64,000 nucleotides of DNA from Psoroptes ovis (Eukaryota; Arthropoda; Arachnida; Sarcoptiformes; Psoroptidae), in NCBI GenBank assembly GCA_002943765.1, contig PQWQ01000008.1, positions 496,001 to 560,000 of the forward strand, read 5' to 3'. Below, in pieces: positions 26,048 through 36,256 of the stretch. Both the position numbers and the translations under genes were made by a program. Positions within the stretch are counted from its first letter, which is position 1, and each line of letters begins with the position of its first letter. The notes below the pieces were generated by a model. The model searched no databases, was not told the origin of the DNA, and worked only from the letters and a program-made list of their open reading frames with translations.

Positions 26048-29000
26048 GATGCTCGAGGTCGACCACGTGACCTAGGGATGTTGAATCGAACGTTTTTGAT
26101 GTTGGAGGACGATGGTTTTAAACGATCTATCGATACAGATTCTTGAGTTGAACCTTTTTGGATGATGTATGTATGTTGACGACGTTCCAGGACTTTAAAT
26201 GGTCCGATGTATGGTCGATCTAGAGGTCGACGTGGAGCATCGTTTCTGACCAACACGTACTCGCACTCTTGCAGTGCTTTCGGTGGTTTTAAAATGGGTT
26301 TGTTTACCCTCGTTGGTTGAGCTGGTAATTTCTTGATCAATGATCGAAGTTGTTCCAAGAACTTCGAGGTATCACAGGAAGGATCTACTTGTTCAAGGGG
26401 TAGATCAGCAGGCATTGGTACGTTTTCGCCAAATGTCATCTCGGCTGGTGAAGCACGGAGATCTTCCTTGTAGGTAGTTCTAATACCTAGCATCACCAAA
26501 GGAAGTGCGTCTACCCAATCTTCGTTGTTCCATAATACGCAGCGAAGTGAGTCCTTCAATTGACGATGAAATCGTTCCACCATTCCGTTGGCTCGTGGGT
26601 GGTACGCTGATGTTCTGATGCGTTTGGTACCCAACATCTTGAGCATCGCGTTGAAGAATTTTGACTCGAATTGAGTACCCTGATCCGTGGTTATCGTCTG
26701 CGGCACACCATAACGGGATATCCAGGTATGCATTACTGCTGCCGCTACCTCCTCCGCAGTTATTGAACGCAATGGTGTTGCTTCCGGCCACCTCGAAAAA
26801 CGATCCACCATTGTCAATAAATAACGATATCCCTTGCACTCATTCAAGATGACCAGGTCGATGTGCAGGTGCTGGAACCTCTTCCCAGGAATGGGAATTG
26901 GTACCGGTGGTGTTCTTATGTGACGAGTAATTTTTGAGGATTGACAGTCGACACATTCCTGACACATCTTATGAATATCGTAGACCATGGTCGGCCAGTA
27001 ATATTTTTCTTGAATGGTGCGTTTGGTTGGACGATAACCAGGATGATTAATACAATGATAAGCGTTGAACACTTTGCGTCTTAACGCAAGTGGGATGAAC
27101 GGTTTGCCATTTTTGGTGATAACCATTTGATTGTTGGATATGACAACCGGAACCAGAGTTTTATCATCTTTAAGCTGATTCAATTCAGCATCATTTTTCT
27201 GAGCTTCGATCAATTCTTCGATGGACCAAGATGTTTCGTTGATATCGAGTGCAGCAACTCGTGATAAGGTATCGGCCACTACATTCGCGTCACCGTTGAT
27301 ATATTGAATATCATTAGTGAATTGTGATATAAAATCAAGCTGACGTGCTTGACGAGGTGACTTTTCAGTTGTTGATTGAAGTGCGAATGTAAGTGGGCGA
27401 TGATCGGTTAATACAGTAAATTTCCGACCTTCCAGAAGGTAACGGAAATACTTGATCGATTTATAAATTGCCAATAATTCTCGGTCGAAAGTTGAATATT
27501 TTTGTTCAGCTGCAGATAAAGATTTCGAGAAAAAGGCTAATGGTCGAAATTCGTTGTTGATCTTCTGTTGGACTACAGCACCAATGGCTGTGTTGGATGC
27601 ATCAGTGGATAAGAAATATGGAGCATTATCCACAGGATAATTTAGCATCGTCATATCAGCAAGAAGGTTTTTCACTTCTTGGAATGCTTTAGTATGATCA
27701 TCCGTCCAAAGGAATTCTTTTTTCGGTGATGTCAGATCGTATAATATCTTCAACTTATCAGCTGCCATCCAAATGAATTTGCGATAGAAATTAAACATAC
27801 CAAGGAATTTCAATAGTTGTTTACGATCACTTGGTATTGGAAATTTTTTGATTGCTTCGACCTTGTCGGTCATCGGATGGATACCATTTGCATCGATGTG
27901 ATGGCCAAGAAAATCAAGTTCGGTCTTCATGAATGAACATTTGTCGAGGTTGATGACGAGACCATTATCTTTCAGTCGCTGGAAAACTATTTCCAGATTC
28001 TTCAGGTGGTTTTCTTGCTTTTCATCACTGATTACCAGCAGATCGTCCAGATAAGGATATATGAAATCCAAATCTCTGAAGATGCTGTCCATAAATCTTT
28101 GGAATGTGTTCGGAGCATTACACAAGCCGAAGGGCATGAATAAAAATTCGAAAGACCCAAACGGTGTGATGATTGCTGTCTTTTCAATATCTTCAGGTTT
28201 AATCGGTATTTGATGATAAGCTGATTTCAAATCGATTTTCGTGAAGAGTTTTGCAGACCCTACGTTATTAAAGAAGTCATGCAAATTTGGGATATTATAT
28301 CGATCTTTTTTGGTCACTGAATTCAATAATCGATAATCACCACAAGGGCGAATTGAACCATCAGGTTTTGTGACGCAATGTAATGGTGATGACCATGGTG
28401 AATTTGATGGACGGATTATCTTCAATTTCAACAGCTGATCGAACTCTGCTTTGGCCAACTTGTACTTGTCTGGCGCAAGGCGTCGACATCTCTGACGAAT
28501 TGGTTGACCAGTTGTGATGATTTGATGTTCAACAGAGTGCTTCACGGGCCCATCAATTTTGGTTAAAGATGGCCGGGCAATTTCTGGATATTTTTTAAGT
28601 AGCAAAGCTACAGGTGAAGACTGGTCAATGATGTTGATGCTGAAAACACGATCGGTGGTGTCAGCTTTAATCGCTGTGTTATCCGTCATATCGATCAAAT
28701 TCTTGGTGGCCACTCGTGGTACCAAATCAAAATATTCTAAGAAATCGGCTCCAATGATTGGTACATCGATTTGTGCGATTACAAAGTCGTATAAAAATTT
28801 TCTTTTAAAACCAAGATCGATTAGCTTGGTGATGGTACCATACGTATATATCTTTGAATTGTTTACTGCCGTTGCGTAAGATGTTGGTGATGGCAAATTC
28901 TTCATGAACTTGGCTGGCCAAACGCATATATCGGAGCCAGTATCAATGAGTATCTTTGTTCGAGAAATACGGTCGAAAACAAAGAGGCGTTTGGCACGGG

Positions 29001-29130
29001 GAGAATCGATCTGGTTTACAGATGTTCTCCCCGGTTCGAGTTTTCCGAAGCCGGTGTTTCTGGTATCGATGCAACCGATGCGGTGCTTATAGCACGTGAT
29101 AATGTTCTGTCGATGGAACTGACGATACAT
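26044..29130 (-). CDS. pol: Pol polyprotein: protease, reverse transcriptase, RNase H, integrase
   Basis: 1028 aa open frame. Aspartic protease: DTG at 63-65. Reverse transcriptase, about 215-410: first catalytic Asp D300, LPFGLxNAP-like segment at 332-340, and YLDD at 360-363. RNase H, about 500-625: D510, E551, D576 and D620. Integrase: zinc-binding H692, H696, C726, C729, then a core with D758, D816 and E852 (D-x57-D-x35-E), then a GPF-type module near 974-981. All key residues are present and there are no internal stops. The ATG at 29130 lies just after an in-frame TAA, so residues 1-30 may not be used if expression is by -1 frameshift; a fusion made at 29040-29046 would be about 1322 aa. 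Reinitiation at this ATG is the alternative. Confidence 0.97.
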   Translation of the reverse strand: MYRQFHRQNIITCYKHRIGCIDTRNTGFGKLEPGRTSVNQIDSPRAKRLFVFDRISRTKILIDTGSDICVWPAKFMKNLPSPTSYATAVNNSKIYTYGTITKLIDLGFKRKFLYDFVIAQIDVPIIGADFLEYFDLVPRVATKNLIDMTDNTAIKADTTDRVFSINIIDQSSPVALLLKKYPEIARPSLTKIDGPVKHSVEHQIITTGQPIRQRCRRLAPDKYKLAKAEFDQLLKLKIIRPSNSPWSSPLHCVTKPDGSIRPCGDYRLLNSVTKKDRYNIPNLHDFFNNVGSAKLFTKIDLKSAYHQIPIKPEDIEKTAIITPFGSFEFLFMPFGLCNAPNTFQRFMDSIFRDLDFIYPYLDDLLVISDEKQENHLKNLEIVFQRLKDNGLVINLDKCSFMKTELDFLGHHIDANGIHPMTDKVEAIKKFPIPSDRKQLLKFLGMFNFYRKFIWMAADKLKILYDLTSPKKEFLWTDDHTKAFQEVKNLLADMTMLNYPVDNAPYFLSTDASNTAIGAVVQQKINNEFRPLAFFSKSLSAAEQKYSTFDRELLAIYKSIKYFRYLLEGRKFTVLTDHRPLTFALQSTTEKSPRQARQLDFISQFTNDIQYINGDANVVADTLSRVAALDINETSWSIEELIEAQKNDAELNQLKDDKTLVPVVISNNQMVITKNGKPFIPLALRRKVFNAYHCINHPGYRPTKRTIQEKYYWPTMVYDIHKMCQECVDCQSSKITRHIRTPPVPIPIPGKRFQHLHIDLVILNECKGYRYLLTMVDRFSRWPEATPLRSITAEEVAAAVMHTWISRYGVPQTITTDQGTQFESKFFNAMLKMLGTKRIRTSAYHPRANGMVERFHRQLKDSLRCVLWNNEDWVDALPLVMLGIRTTYKEDLRASPAEMTFGENVPMPADLPLEQVDPSCDTSKFLEQLRSLIKKLPAQPTRVNKPILKPPKALQECEYVLVRNDAPRRPLDRPYIGPFKVLERRQHTYIIQKGSTQESVSIDRLKPSSSNIKNVRFNIPRSRGRPRAS
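28997..29046 (-). promoter_or_regulatory. Candidate -1 ribosomal frameshift signal at the gag-pol junction
   Basis: In the gag frame the heptamer G-GAA-AAC occupies 29046-29040. After a 6-nt spacer (29034-29039) comes a perfect 9-bp stem, CGGGGAGAA (29033-29025) with TTCTCCCCG (29005-28997). Inside it an ATCTG/CAGAT stem (29019-29023 with 29009-29013) encloses the gag TAA. A -1 shift gives the pol frame. The heptamer is not canonical: the A-site re-pairs well (AAC to AAA), but the P-site GAA to GGA has a middle mismatch. The geometry is textbook; the function is inferred. Confidence 0.65.
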
Positions 29131-30011
29131 CGGTTAACATATTGACATTTTCTTGCATTTGCACCAAATCGTCTATGATAATAACAAAGTGGTTGGTTCC
29201 TACGTGGCTGGCGACGCGAACGACGACCAGGGCTTCGTCCACGGGACCGATTCGATTGTTGCTGCTGACCATAATGTCTGAAAGGCTGTTGTTGTTGCCT
29301 GCTTTGATAATTGTATGGTTGATACGACTGGACGGAAGCCACGTCCCGTTTACATGTATTCCAAAATTGATCAGCTATTTGCAATAATTTTTTTCTATCG
29401 CTCACCACTGTTTGAACGGTATTGACTTGTTCTCGGATTTTTTCATGGATACCAGACATAAATCTGTTCCAAATGACATCTTCACCAATATTCAAATTCT
29501 GAGCCTTGTTCAACAGGCGTTGGTAAAAAACAGATGGTTTTTCGTTAGTCATCGTCATTCCATCCAATATTTCATTCAATCGGGATTGTGCATTGTCTTC
29601 CATCACTTGCAATACGAGCTTTTTCAAGTCTTCGTACTTTCCTTCGTACCATTCAGACATCAAGAATCCAGAAATATCATTTTGTAAGCTGGTAGGTAAA
29701 CGACGTAACAATAATCGAAACTTGTTGCGTTCGGTGAATTTCGCTGAACCAAATACTTCTTCTACCAGAAAGAAGAAAAGTCGTACGTTGTCGGGATTGA
29801 ATGTTGGCATTTGATCGTTTGCATCTTTCAACGATAGAACACTGACTTGGTCTTTATCGTTGAGTGTCAATCCAGCGATTTGTTCGGTCAAATTTTCCAC
29901 CGTGGACGGACCTGGTTCAAATGGATTTGTCAACGTGCCACGACCTGAATCGTCAATTCTTGATTCAGGTGATTTATCGGTTGGAATTGATGGATCTTGA
30001 GAAGAAGACAT
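29016..30011 (-). CDS. gag: Gag polyprotein (capsid and nucleocapsid)
   Basis: 331 aa structural protein that would form the virus-like particle and package element RNA. An acidic, disordered N-terminus (1-60) is followed by a helical capsid-like region at about 66-225, starting FNPDNVRLFF and with an LLRRLP motif, as in arthropod mag-like Gags. A Gln- and Arg-rich linker (235-273) leads to one zinc finger with C276, H279, C289 and C295 (C-x2-H-x9-C-x5-C). This is not the retroviral CCHC knuckle, but the CYYHRRFG core is familiar from chelicerate Ty3 elements. The start is the first ATG after the leader. The last 115 bp overlap pol, which is in the -1 frame. No stop or frameshift interrupts it. 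Confidence 0.93.
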   Translation of the reverse strand: MSSSQDPSIPTDKSPESRIDDSGRGTLTNPFEPGPSTVENLTEQIAGLTLNDKDQVSVLSLKDANDQMPTFNPDNVRLFFFLVEEVFGSAKFTERNKFRLLLRRLPTSLQNDISGFLMSEWYEGKYEDLKKLVLQVMEDNAQSRLNEILDGMTMTNEKPSVFYQRLLNKAQNLNIGEDVIWNRFMSGIHEKIREQVNTVQTVVSDRKKLLQIADQFWNTCKRDVASVQSYQPYNYQSRQQQQPFRHYGQQQQSNRSRGRSPGRRSRRQPRRNQPLCYYHRRFGANARKCQYVNRCIVSSIDRTLSRAISTASVASIPETPASENSNRGEHL

Positions 30012-30253
30012 TGATTAAGATTGGATGGTTGAGGAACGATAAGATTTGATGTATAGATGGTGAAGATGAGATCAATGAATGATTAAATGAAATGAGATGA
30101 GATCGATATGGATACGATTATAGATATTATGTACACAGATATGATGGATACAGATATGATGGATATAGATATGATGATAATTGACTTGAAAAAATTTTGT
30201 AAACAATCGAAGATATAATAATGAACAAAATTAAAGCAATTGAATTGAAAATT
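30012..30253 (-). other. Untranslated leader of the retrotransposon
   Basis: About 240 bp between the primer binding site and the gag ATG, rich in GATA/GATG-like repeats (near 30060-30180). It is the expected place for RNA packaging and dimerisation signals, but I see no specific motif. Confidence 0.6.
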
Positions 30254-30270
30254 TCAACGTCGGGTCACCA
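30254..30270 (-). other. Primer binding site, tRNA-Trp-like
   Basis: Four bases (AAAG) inside the 5' LTR the minus strand reads TGGTGACCCGACGTTGA. TGG complements the CCA tail of a tRNA. The rest matches the complement of the metazoan tRNA-Trp 3' end except for one missing C in the C-run. It would prime minus-strand cDNA synthesis. The tRNA identity is my inference from remembered tRNA-Trp ends; the position and TGG start are seen directly. Confidence 0.75.
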
Positions 30271-30274
30271 CTTT

Positions 30275-30550
30275 TGTAGAGATTTGGTATAGACTTTATC
30301 AGAAGGTTAATGATAAATTTTGGTTATATTTTATTTTAACATGTTAAGGGTTTATATACAATTTGAAAAACATAATGAAGTTATGATTAATAATTACTAA
30401 TTAATGAATTGTGAATTTATCAGAATATAATGAATCATAAACTGACAAATCAATGAGTGATAATGACAAAGAATGAATAAGAATTTAAGGTAACAATGAA
30501 TGAATGACTGAATGATGAATTAACGAATCATTCATAAGTCATACTCTTCA
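30275..30550 (-). repeat. 5' LTR of the retrotransposon
   Basis: 276 bp, starting TGAAGAG and ending TCTACA on the minus strand (TG...CA ends). I compared it by eye with the 3' copy and found no difference. A TATATAAA box lies at 30351-30358 and an AATAAA signal at 30330-30335, consistent with the LTR acting as promoter and polyadenylation unit. Confidence 0.95.
30351..30358 (-). promoter_or_regulatory. TATA box in the 5' LTR
   Basis: TATATAAA on the minus strand, about 76 bp before the inner edge of the LTR. Transcription would start some 25-30 nt further on, inside the LTR. The exact start cannot be fixed from the sequence. Confidence 0.5.
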
Positions 30551-30554
30551 ATTT
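30551..30554. repeat. Target-site duplication, right copy (ATTT)
   Basis: Partner of the ATTT at 25754-25757. Because the tetramer is A+T-rich, chance identity cannot be fully excluded, but the identical LTRs support it. Confidence 0.8.
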
Positions 30555-31327
30555 TATACTTAGATTCAGATAATTATCACAGGTGATTCTCAATCTTCAG
30601 TGATAATTGAATTATGAAGGTAAAACTTTCGAAGATGATTTTCGCCAATTTAAGAAGAAATGATCGGGGAAAAATTTCAAGCTGATAATCCCCCCCAAAA
30701 ATCCATGGATTATTATCATCCATTTAAGGCATTAATGCATTAAATGCATCACCATTATCATACAGTGTCGACCAATTTTCGTTGCTATTTTGGCACCGAA
30801 TTATCGACCAATTTATCGATGAACATCTCAGCATTTTCGACCAAAACAATGTTGTGTCCTTAATCTTTGAAATATCTTAGAGTTGCCCAGACACAATAGC
30901 AGATAATTGTCGATATCCGGACATTGTTTCGATTATGATCAATAATCAATTATTTTCATTATTTTTAATTAAATAAATGAAAATCTTTGTGATAATTTCA
31001 GAGATAATTTCATGATTTCAAAGTGTAAAATGAATGAATAATAATTTTTATTATTATTATTATTTTTCAATCAATCGATTATCTATCAAACTATTTTGAT
31101 AACTCTTATGATAATAATAATAATATCAAAAAAATAACACGAAACATCTACGATGAAAAAAATCCCAAAAAATAATTGTTATGTAATCATTGAATCCCTG
31201 TAATAATTGAAAATATAGACATATAGACATTCATCTATCTCTATGTTGATCATATGTTTCCAGTGATGATAATAATGATGATGATAATAATAATAATTGA
31301 TTCGATTATTTTTTCATTATTTTTTTA

Positions 31328-31411
31328 TTTTGGTTGTCCGAAAAATTCATTCCGTTTAATCAATAAAGAGTTTGCTCATGAAAATTGGCCAAAACTTTTC
31401 GTACAACCTAA
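31328..31411 (+). mobile_element. Mariner-type miniature element, family A
   Basis: 84 bp. The left end is changed to TTTTGGTTGTCC, with a two-base insertion near the centre. Confidence 0.78.
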
Positions 31412-31531
31412 TATTTTTCTATTATTTTTCAATAATAATAAATTTCGTGTATCTTATTATTATTGTTGTTGTTATTATTCATTATTATGATAAAAATTCA
31501 ATTGTTATCATTATAATTATAATTTTGAATA

Positions 31532-31626
31532 TTAACACTTTTGCACTCGGCAGGCGCCCAGTAGGCACCTTGTTTACAATTGCTTTTTTCATTGCTAAAT
31601 GAAAATTTGTCGAGTGCAAAGTGTTA
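31532..31626. mobile_element. Possible piggyBac-like miniature element
   Basis: The left end TTAACACTTTTGCACTCGGC is mirrored about 90 bp away by GTCGAGTGCAAAGTGTTAC, giving about 20-bp inverted ends with two or three differences. TTAA at the left end and the CACTTTTGCACTCG-type terminus suggest piggyBac-like ancestry, but the right flank reads TTAC. The interior carries CAGGCGCC. Confidence 0.5.
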
Positions 31627-32281
31627 CTATGTTAAGTCTATTCATCAAAATCCATTGTTATTTTTTGTTGTTGTTGTTGTTTATGAGTCAGTGTTTACTA
31701 TGATTTAATTTAATTTTCGATAATAATCATAATCATAAATTATTAATTTACAATTTTTTTCGTTCGTTGTTTTGTTTTATTCATTCACATTCATTCACCA
31801 GCAGAAGCGTGAGTGAATATAATACAATGCATGTGTAATTGATTATCGTATGTGTTTGTAAATGCGAGGATATTCAATTATGTTTTTGATTGTTGTTTCA
31901 GATTCAATTATGTATGTACTTGTTGCTTTTGTTTTTGTTCTGTTGTTTTCCTATGAATTTTCTATTGTTTTTTTCACATAAAATCATGAATGATTATCAT
32001 CACAATTATCTTGGATTAATCGTAGATTTCATACATTCATTGGACTTGTTCATTAACACTGATAACAAACTATGAAAATCGAAAAACATATTCATACGAA
32101 TATTGTTATTATTTTGATTATTATTATTTCATACATATATAAATTCGTGTGTACATTGTTATGATCATGTTTTTCGGATGTTTAAATTCATTGTTTTGGC
32201 TGTTGTTGTTAATCATTAAATTCATATTTATACAATGGCCATTATATTGCCATTATTAAATATGAAATTATACAATGAATA

Positions 32282-32320
32282 CGGCTGTCCAAAAAGTTTT
32301 TGTCAGTTTTTGACCCGTTC
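32282..32320 (+). mobile_element. Single arm of a mariner-type miniature element
   Basis: CGGCTGTCCAAAAAGTTTTT after TA matches one terminus. I see no matching second arm nearby, so this is a truncated copy or a chance match. Confidence 0.3.
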
Positions 32321-33524
32321 ATTTTCAATAGACAATCGTTGATTTAATTTTTTAAGAATTCATTTCGGATGTGTATGCAATTCAAAATATTATCACCATT
32401 GTAGTTATGTGTCCATATGTTAATATATGTTTTCATTTTTCGTACATCGTGTTTATTGTAATTGAATTATATTATTGTTGCATTGTAATTGTTTTGATTT
32501 TTTCTAATAATAAATATTAAATAATAATCATAATTATTTTCATCGTTTTCATATTGTTTTTTCCAGCCATCACTTTTGCTTGAAAATTGAATTTCATTAT
32601 TCTTTGTTTTTAATATGAATAATAATTGAAATAATTGAATAATAATAATAAACGCTTAATTGAATGATGATGATGATGATGCTAATCCTATGCCTAATTC
32701 AAAAGCATTGTTTTTGAAATTCATCATATGAATTTCGATGAATTTCATTTTATGAATTCATTTTAGTTCATTCAATTGTTTTGTGGCCAAAATACAAAAT
32801 GTAAAAACAACGAAAAACATTGAATTGATTCAAATAACAATGCAATCAAACAATACATTGGAATCATATCTCTCCATTCATATTCATATTTATCTGTGAA
32901 AAAAATGTGTAATTCACCTGTGTTTTTCTGTGTGCGGACAAAAGTGCAAATTCATTACTTAATATTTCAAATTTCACACATTTTTCCCATGTAAAAATTG
33001 TGATGGTCACAAATGGTTAATTAATTTTCTCGAAGAAATCATCATCAAAATCATTTCTATCAAAAAGAAATATCAGCAAAGAAAACCCTCGAAAAAATAT
33101 TAGTACAAACAAACACACATATACCGAATCAAACAAACATTCAATTCGAATTAAATTAACCATAAAATGAATTATATTATTCATTTTGTATTTTGGTTAA
33201 TTAGTGTTTTAATTAATAAAAAATAAAAATTTCGAATCCAGATTTGAATTTACGAAAATTCTCATGGATTTTTTCAAATTTGAATCTTCAAAAGTATTAT
33301 CTTCTCGGGAATTTTCAGTTCTCTGGCAGCCATCAACAGCCAGCCATATCTTGACAATGTATCACTGAATCGATTGTGAATATCTCGGATCAAAAATGAT
33401 GGAAATCAAAATGTTTCGGCATCTTTGGTTTTACATTGAAGAATGAGAATAAAATTCAAAATTAATTAATGAATTTTCAAATGATGATTATTTGATTATT
33501 TTCAATTATTTACCATCAAATATA

Positions 33525-33605
33525 TTAGACTGTCCGAAAAGTTCATTCCGCTTAATCCGATAGAGTTGCTCATGAAAATCGGCCAAAACTTTTCGGACAA
33601 CCTAA
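33525..33605 (+). mobile_element. Mariner-type miniature element, family A
   Basis: 81 bp, TA flanks, near consensus apart from TTAGACTGTCC at the left end. Confidence 0.88.
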
Positions 33606-33928
33606 TATTTCCAAGAGAAAAAAAAAGATTAAATCATTGTCATTCCATCAATGAAAAGATATTAAATCAAATCAATGCAACAATCAAAGCAAAATCTGAG
33701 AAAATCAAAAACAAACGAAATTAATTTAATCGAAATTAAGAAATTAATTCAAACAAAAACAAACAAAAATGGCCGAATCTATTCCGAATATTGAATGTTC
33801 AACTAGCAACATTAAATCGAGATTATTCAGATTATTATTCTCATTCATTTATCTTAGAAGTTTTCAATTTTTGAATATTTTTGATTTCTTCGAGTTTCTT
33901 AGGGCTTTTTTTTCTATTTATTTATTTT

Positions 33929-34009
33929 CTAGGTTGTCCGGAAAGTTCTGGCCGATTTACATGAACAACTCTATCGGATTAAACGGAATGAACTTTTCGG
34001 ACAACCCAA
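33929..34009 (-). mobile_element. Mariner-type miniature element, family A
   Basis: 81 bp, in inverted orientation to the copy some 320 bp upstream. The left end is CTAGGTTGTCC. Confidence 0.85.
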
Positions 34010-35954
34010 TATTTATTTATTTATTTACAATTTATCTTTGTCCATTTATTTTCATTCATTTATCTTTGTTGTCTTGCTTAGCTTATTCTTATATCATTAT
34101 CAATTGGAAAAATCTTTTATTTTTTTTTTCTTCGTTTGTTCGTTTGTTTGTTTGATTGTTAATCTATTTCAAAATAATAATAATAATACCCATAGAAAAT
34201 AAATGAATAAATACCCGATAATGCAGATAATGGCAATAATAAGTAGAAATAATGAATAAACAAGTACGAAATATTCTTTCATTAGGACTTTTGTTCATTT
34301 TAAAACATTGATTTCATTCATTTCGATTCATATTGGATGAAATCAAATCAAATCGAAACAATCAAATCAAATCAAACAAACGAAAAAAAAAATGATTTGT
34401 TTGGCGCCAAAATAGATCATTTAAATCAACAAAAAACGAATCGAAATGAAACGAAATAAGAATAAAATTCCTATATTTTGATCTAATCTAATTCATTATT
34501 ATTATTATTGTCATTATCATCATTTATTATTTTTCATTTCGTATCTGTATTTTGCCTTTTTGTATCTGCAACTTATACGTAAATATTCAAATAAATACAT
34601 TTGAATATGTAACAATTGGACATTTATTAACATTATGGACATTTATTCACATTCATTATTGATCGTCATTATCATTCATTATCATTATTATTGTTATTAG
34701 TATCGAACATTGAAGAAAAAATAAATTTTTTTACTTTATTCATTTCAATATTATTCAGTAATTGTAAAATAATGAATAATACTTAGATCTTGATAATAAC
34801 ATTTTTGAATTCACAGAAACATCTTTGTTTTGATATGAATATTTTTGTCATTATTTCCAATCATCATCGTTGTTTTAAATTAAAATATCGCCGCGCATTG
34901 TTCATGGCATATCGTCGTTGAAATATCGTCGCCGTACATCGTTGTCGAATACTTTAAATATCGAGGTACATCTTCGTTTGTTTATCGTTCAAATGTTTAC
35001 GAGTATTTTTTTTTTAATTCATTGTTTATTGGTGTTTGTCTCTTTTCTTTGATTTTCTATTTGCCAGTTGTTTGTCATGTAATCGCCGTCATGATGCTGT
35101 CGTTTATTGTTTTGTCTAAATGTCTTTGTTGTGTATGTGTGTCTCTGAATGTATTAATGTGTGTCCAATATCATCAAAATGATCATCAATTATCATTTTA
35201 TCATTGTCCATTTCGTTTGTTTCGTCTTAGTTTGTCTTAGTTTGATTGTTTATTGTCCATTAACCTGTGATTTTAATCTTTTTTTCAGAAAGACAAAACC
35301 CATATAAAATCAATCTTTGTTATTTTGTGTTTTTGAGATTTTTTAAGATCTTCAAAGGTAAAAATCAACCTCAGAGATCAATCGAATTGATAATATAAGA
35401 TGAATTAACGATGGCAACAAACGAAGACAAAAATATGTCACAATAAAATAAATATCTTTGAATTTCTAGAAAATAATAAAGACGACAAACCTTAAGATTG
35501 TGTCGCCATTGTTTTCATTGTCTCTTTGAATATTGTGATCGATGTGAAGCAACACACGTTGATGAAGCACAAGCATCAGCGCAAATACCACTCAGATGCA
35601 TGCCAAAGGCATGCTATATGCATCTCTGTGCCTTTGTGAGGTACAGGGGTTCGTTATCTGCTGTTGTCGACCCTGATCCTTGTTCAAACAAAGGTCACAT
35701 CGGTCGAAAATCAATAATTCGAGGTCTTCAAGATCCGAGATTCTTTATCGATTTATGCGCAAAAAATTCCATTTAATTCAATCAGGTTCAATCGAACTCA
35801 TTGAATTTCTTAACCCTTTTATTCGCTTTAAATTAATGAACATCAAGTTTACATTGAAAGCCTTTTAGTTTTTAAAAAAATTTATTTTTAACTTTGTTAA
35901 TTTGTAATCTTTAACTATTTTAACGATTTTAATTCAAAAATTAGTTACAATTGT

Positions 35955-35995
35955 GAAAATTTTAAAGGGAAAATTTTTTTCCCTTTAAAATTTTC
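35955..35995. repeat. Perfect 19-bp hairpin
   Basis: GAAAATTTTAAAGGGAAAA, a 3-base loop, then its exact complement. It lies between two TTAACCCTTT motifs (about 35811 and 36003). Confidence 0.8.
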
Positions 35996-36256
35996 AACTT
36001 ATTAACCCTTTCGAAATCGAACGAAACAACAACAACAACAAAAGCAACAACGACAAGCAACAACTCATTGAACTTGTCGATCTCTTCGTGTATCGAATTT
36101 GCTTCAATTTTATTTAATTTCATCTCATCAAACGAAAAAAATAGCCTTTGATTTTTAATTGTGACTTTGTTTAAAATAATTTCCATGATCTTAAACAAGT
36201 TCAAATGTAAAGAAAAGAAAAAAAAATGCAAAATTTATTAACGACAACAGAAATTA

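Larger units (their letters stand above)
25758..30550 (-). mobile_element. Complete Ty3/gypsy-type LTR retrotransposon
   Basis: A 4793-bp element read on the minus strand: 5' LTR (30275-30550), primer binding site, untranslated leader, gag, pol, polypurine tract and 3' LTR (25758-26033). The domain order protease, reverse transcriptase, RNase H, integrase places it in Ty3/gypsy rather than copia, where integrase precedes reverse transcriptase. The LTRs are identical over 276 bp and the flanks show a 4-bp ATTT duplication, so the insertion is recent. No env-like frame follows pol, because the pol stop lies at the polypurine tract. Its A+T content is visibly lower than the flanks. The Gag style suggests a mag-like arthropod lineage (inference). 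It interrupts non-coding DNA, and no miniature element is inserted in it. Confidence 0.96.

Noticed and set aside
26480..26839. 119-codon minus-strand frame inside the integrase region
   Set aside because: Shadow of pol in another frame. The plus-strand frames at 28559-28879, 29412-29687 and similar are also gag/pol shadows.
35498..35776. Cys-rich 92-codon frame
   Set aside because: It has no ATG at its start, spans the nested palindrome, and the Cys spacing does not match a zinc-finger family I know.
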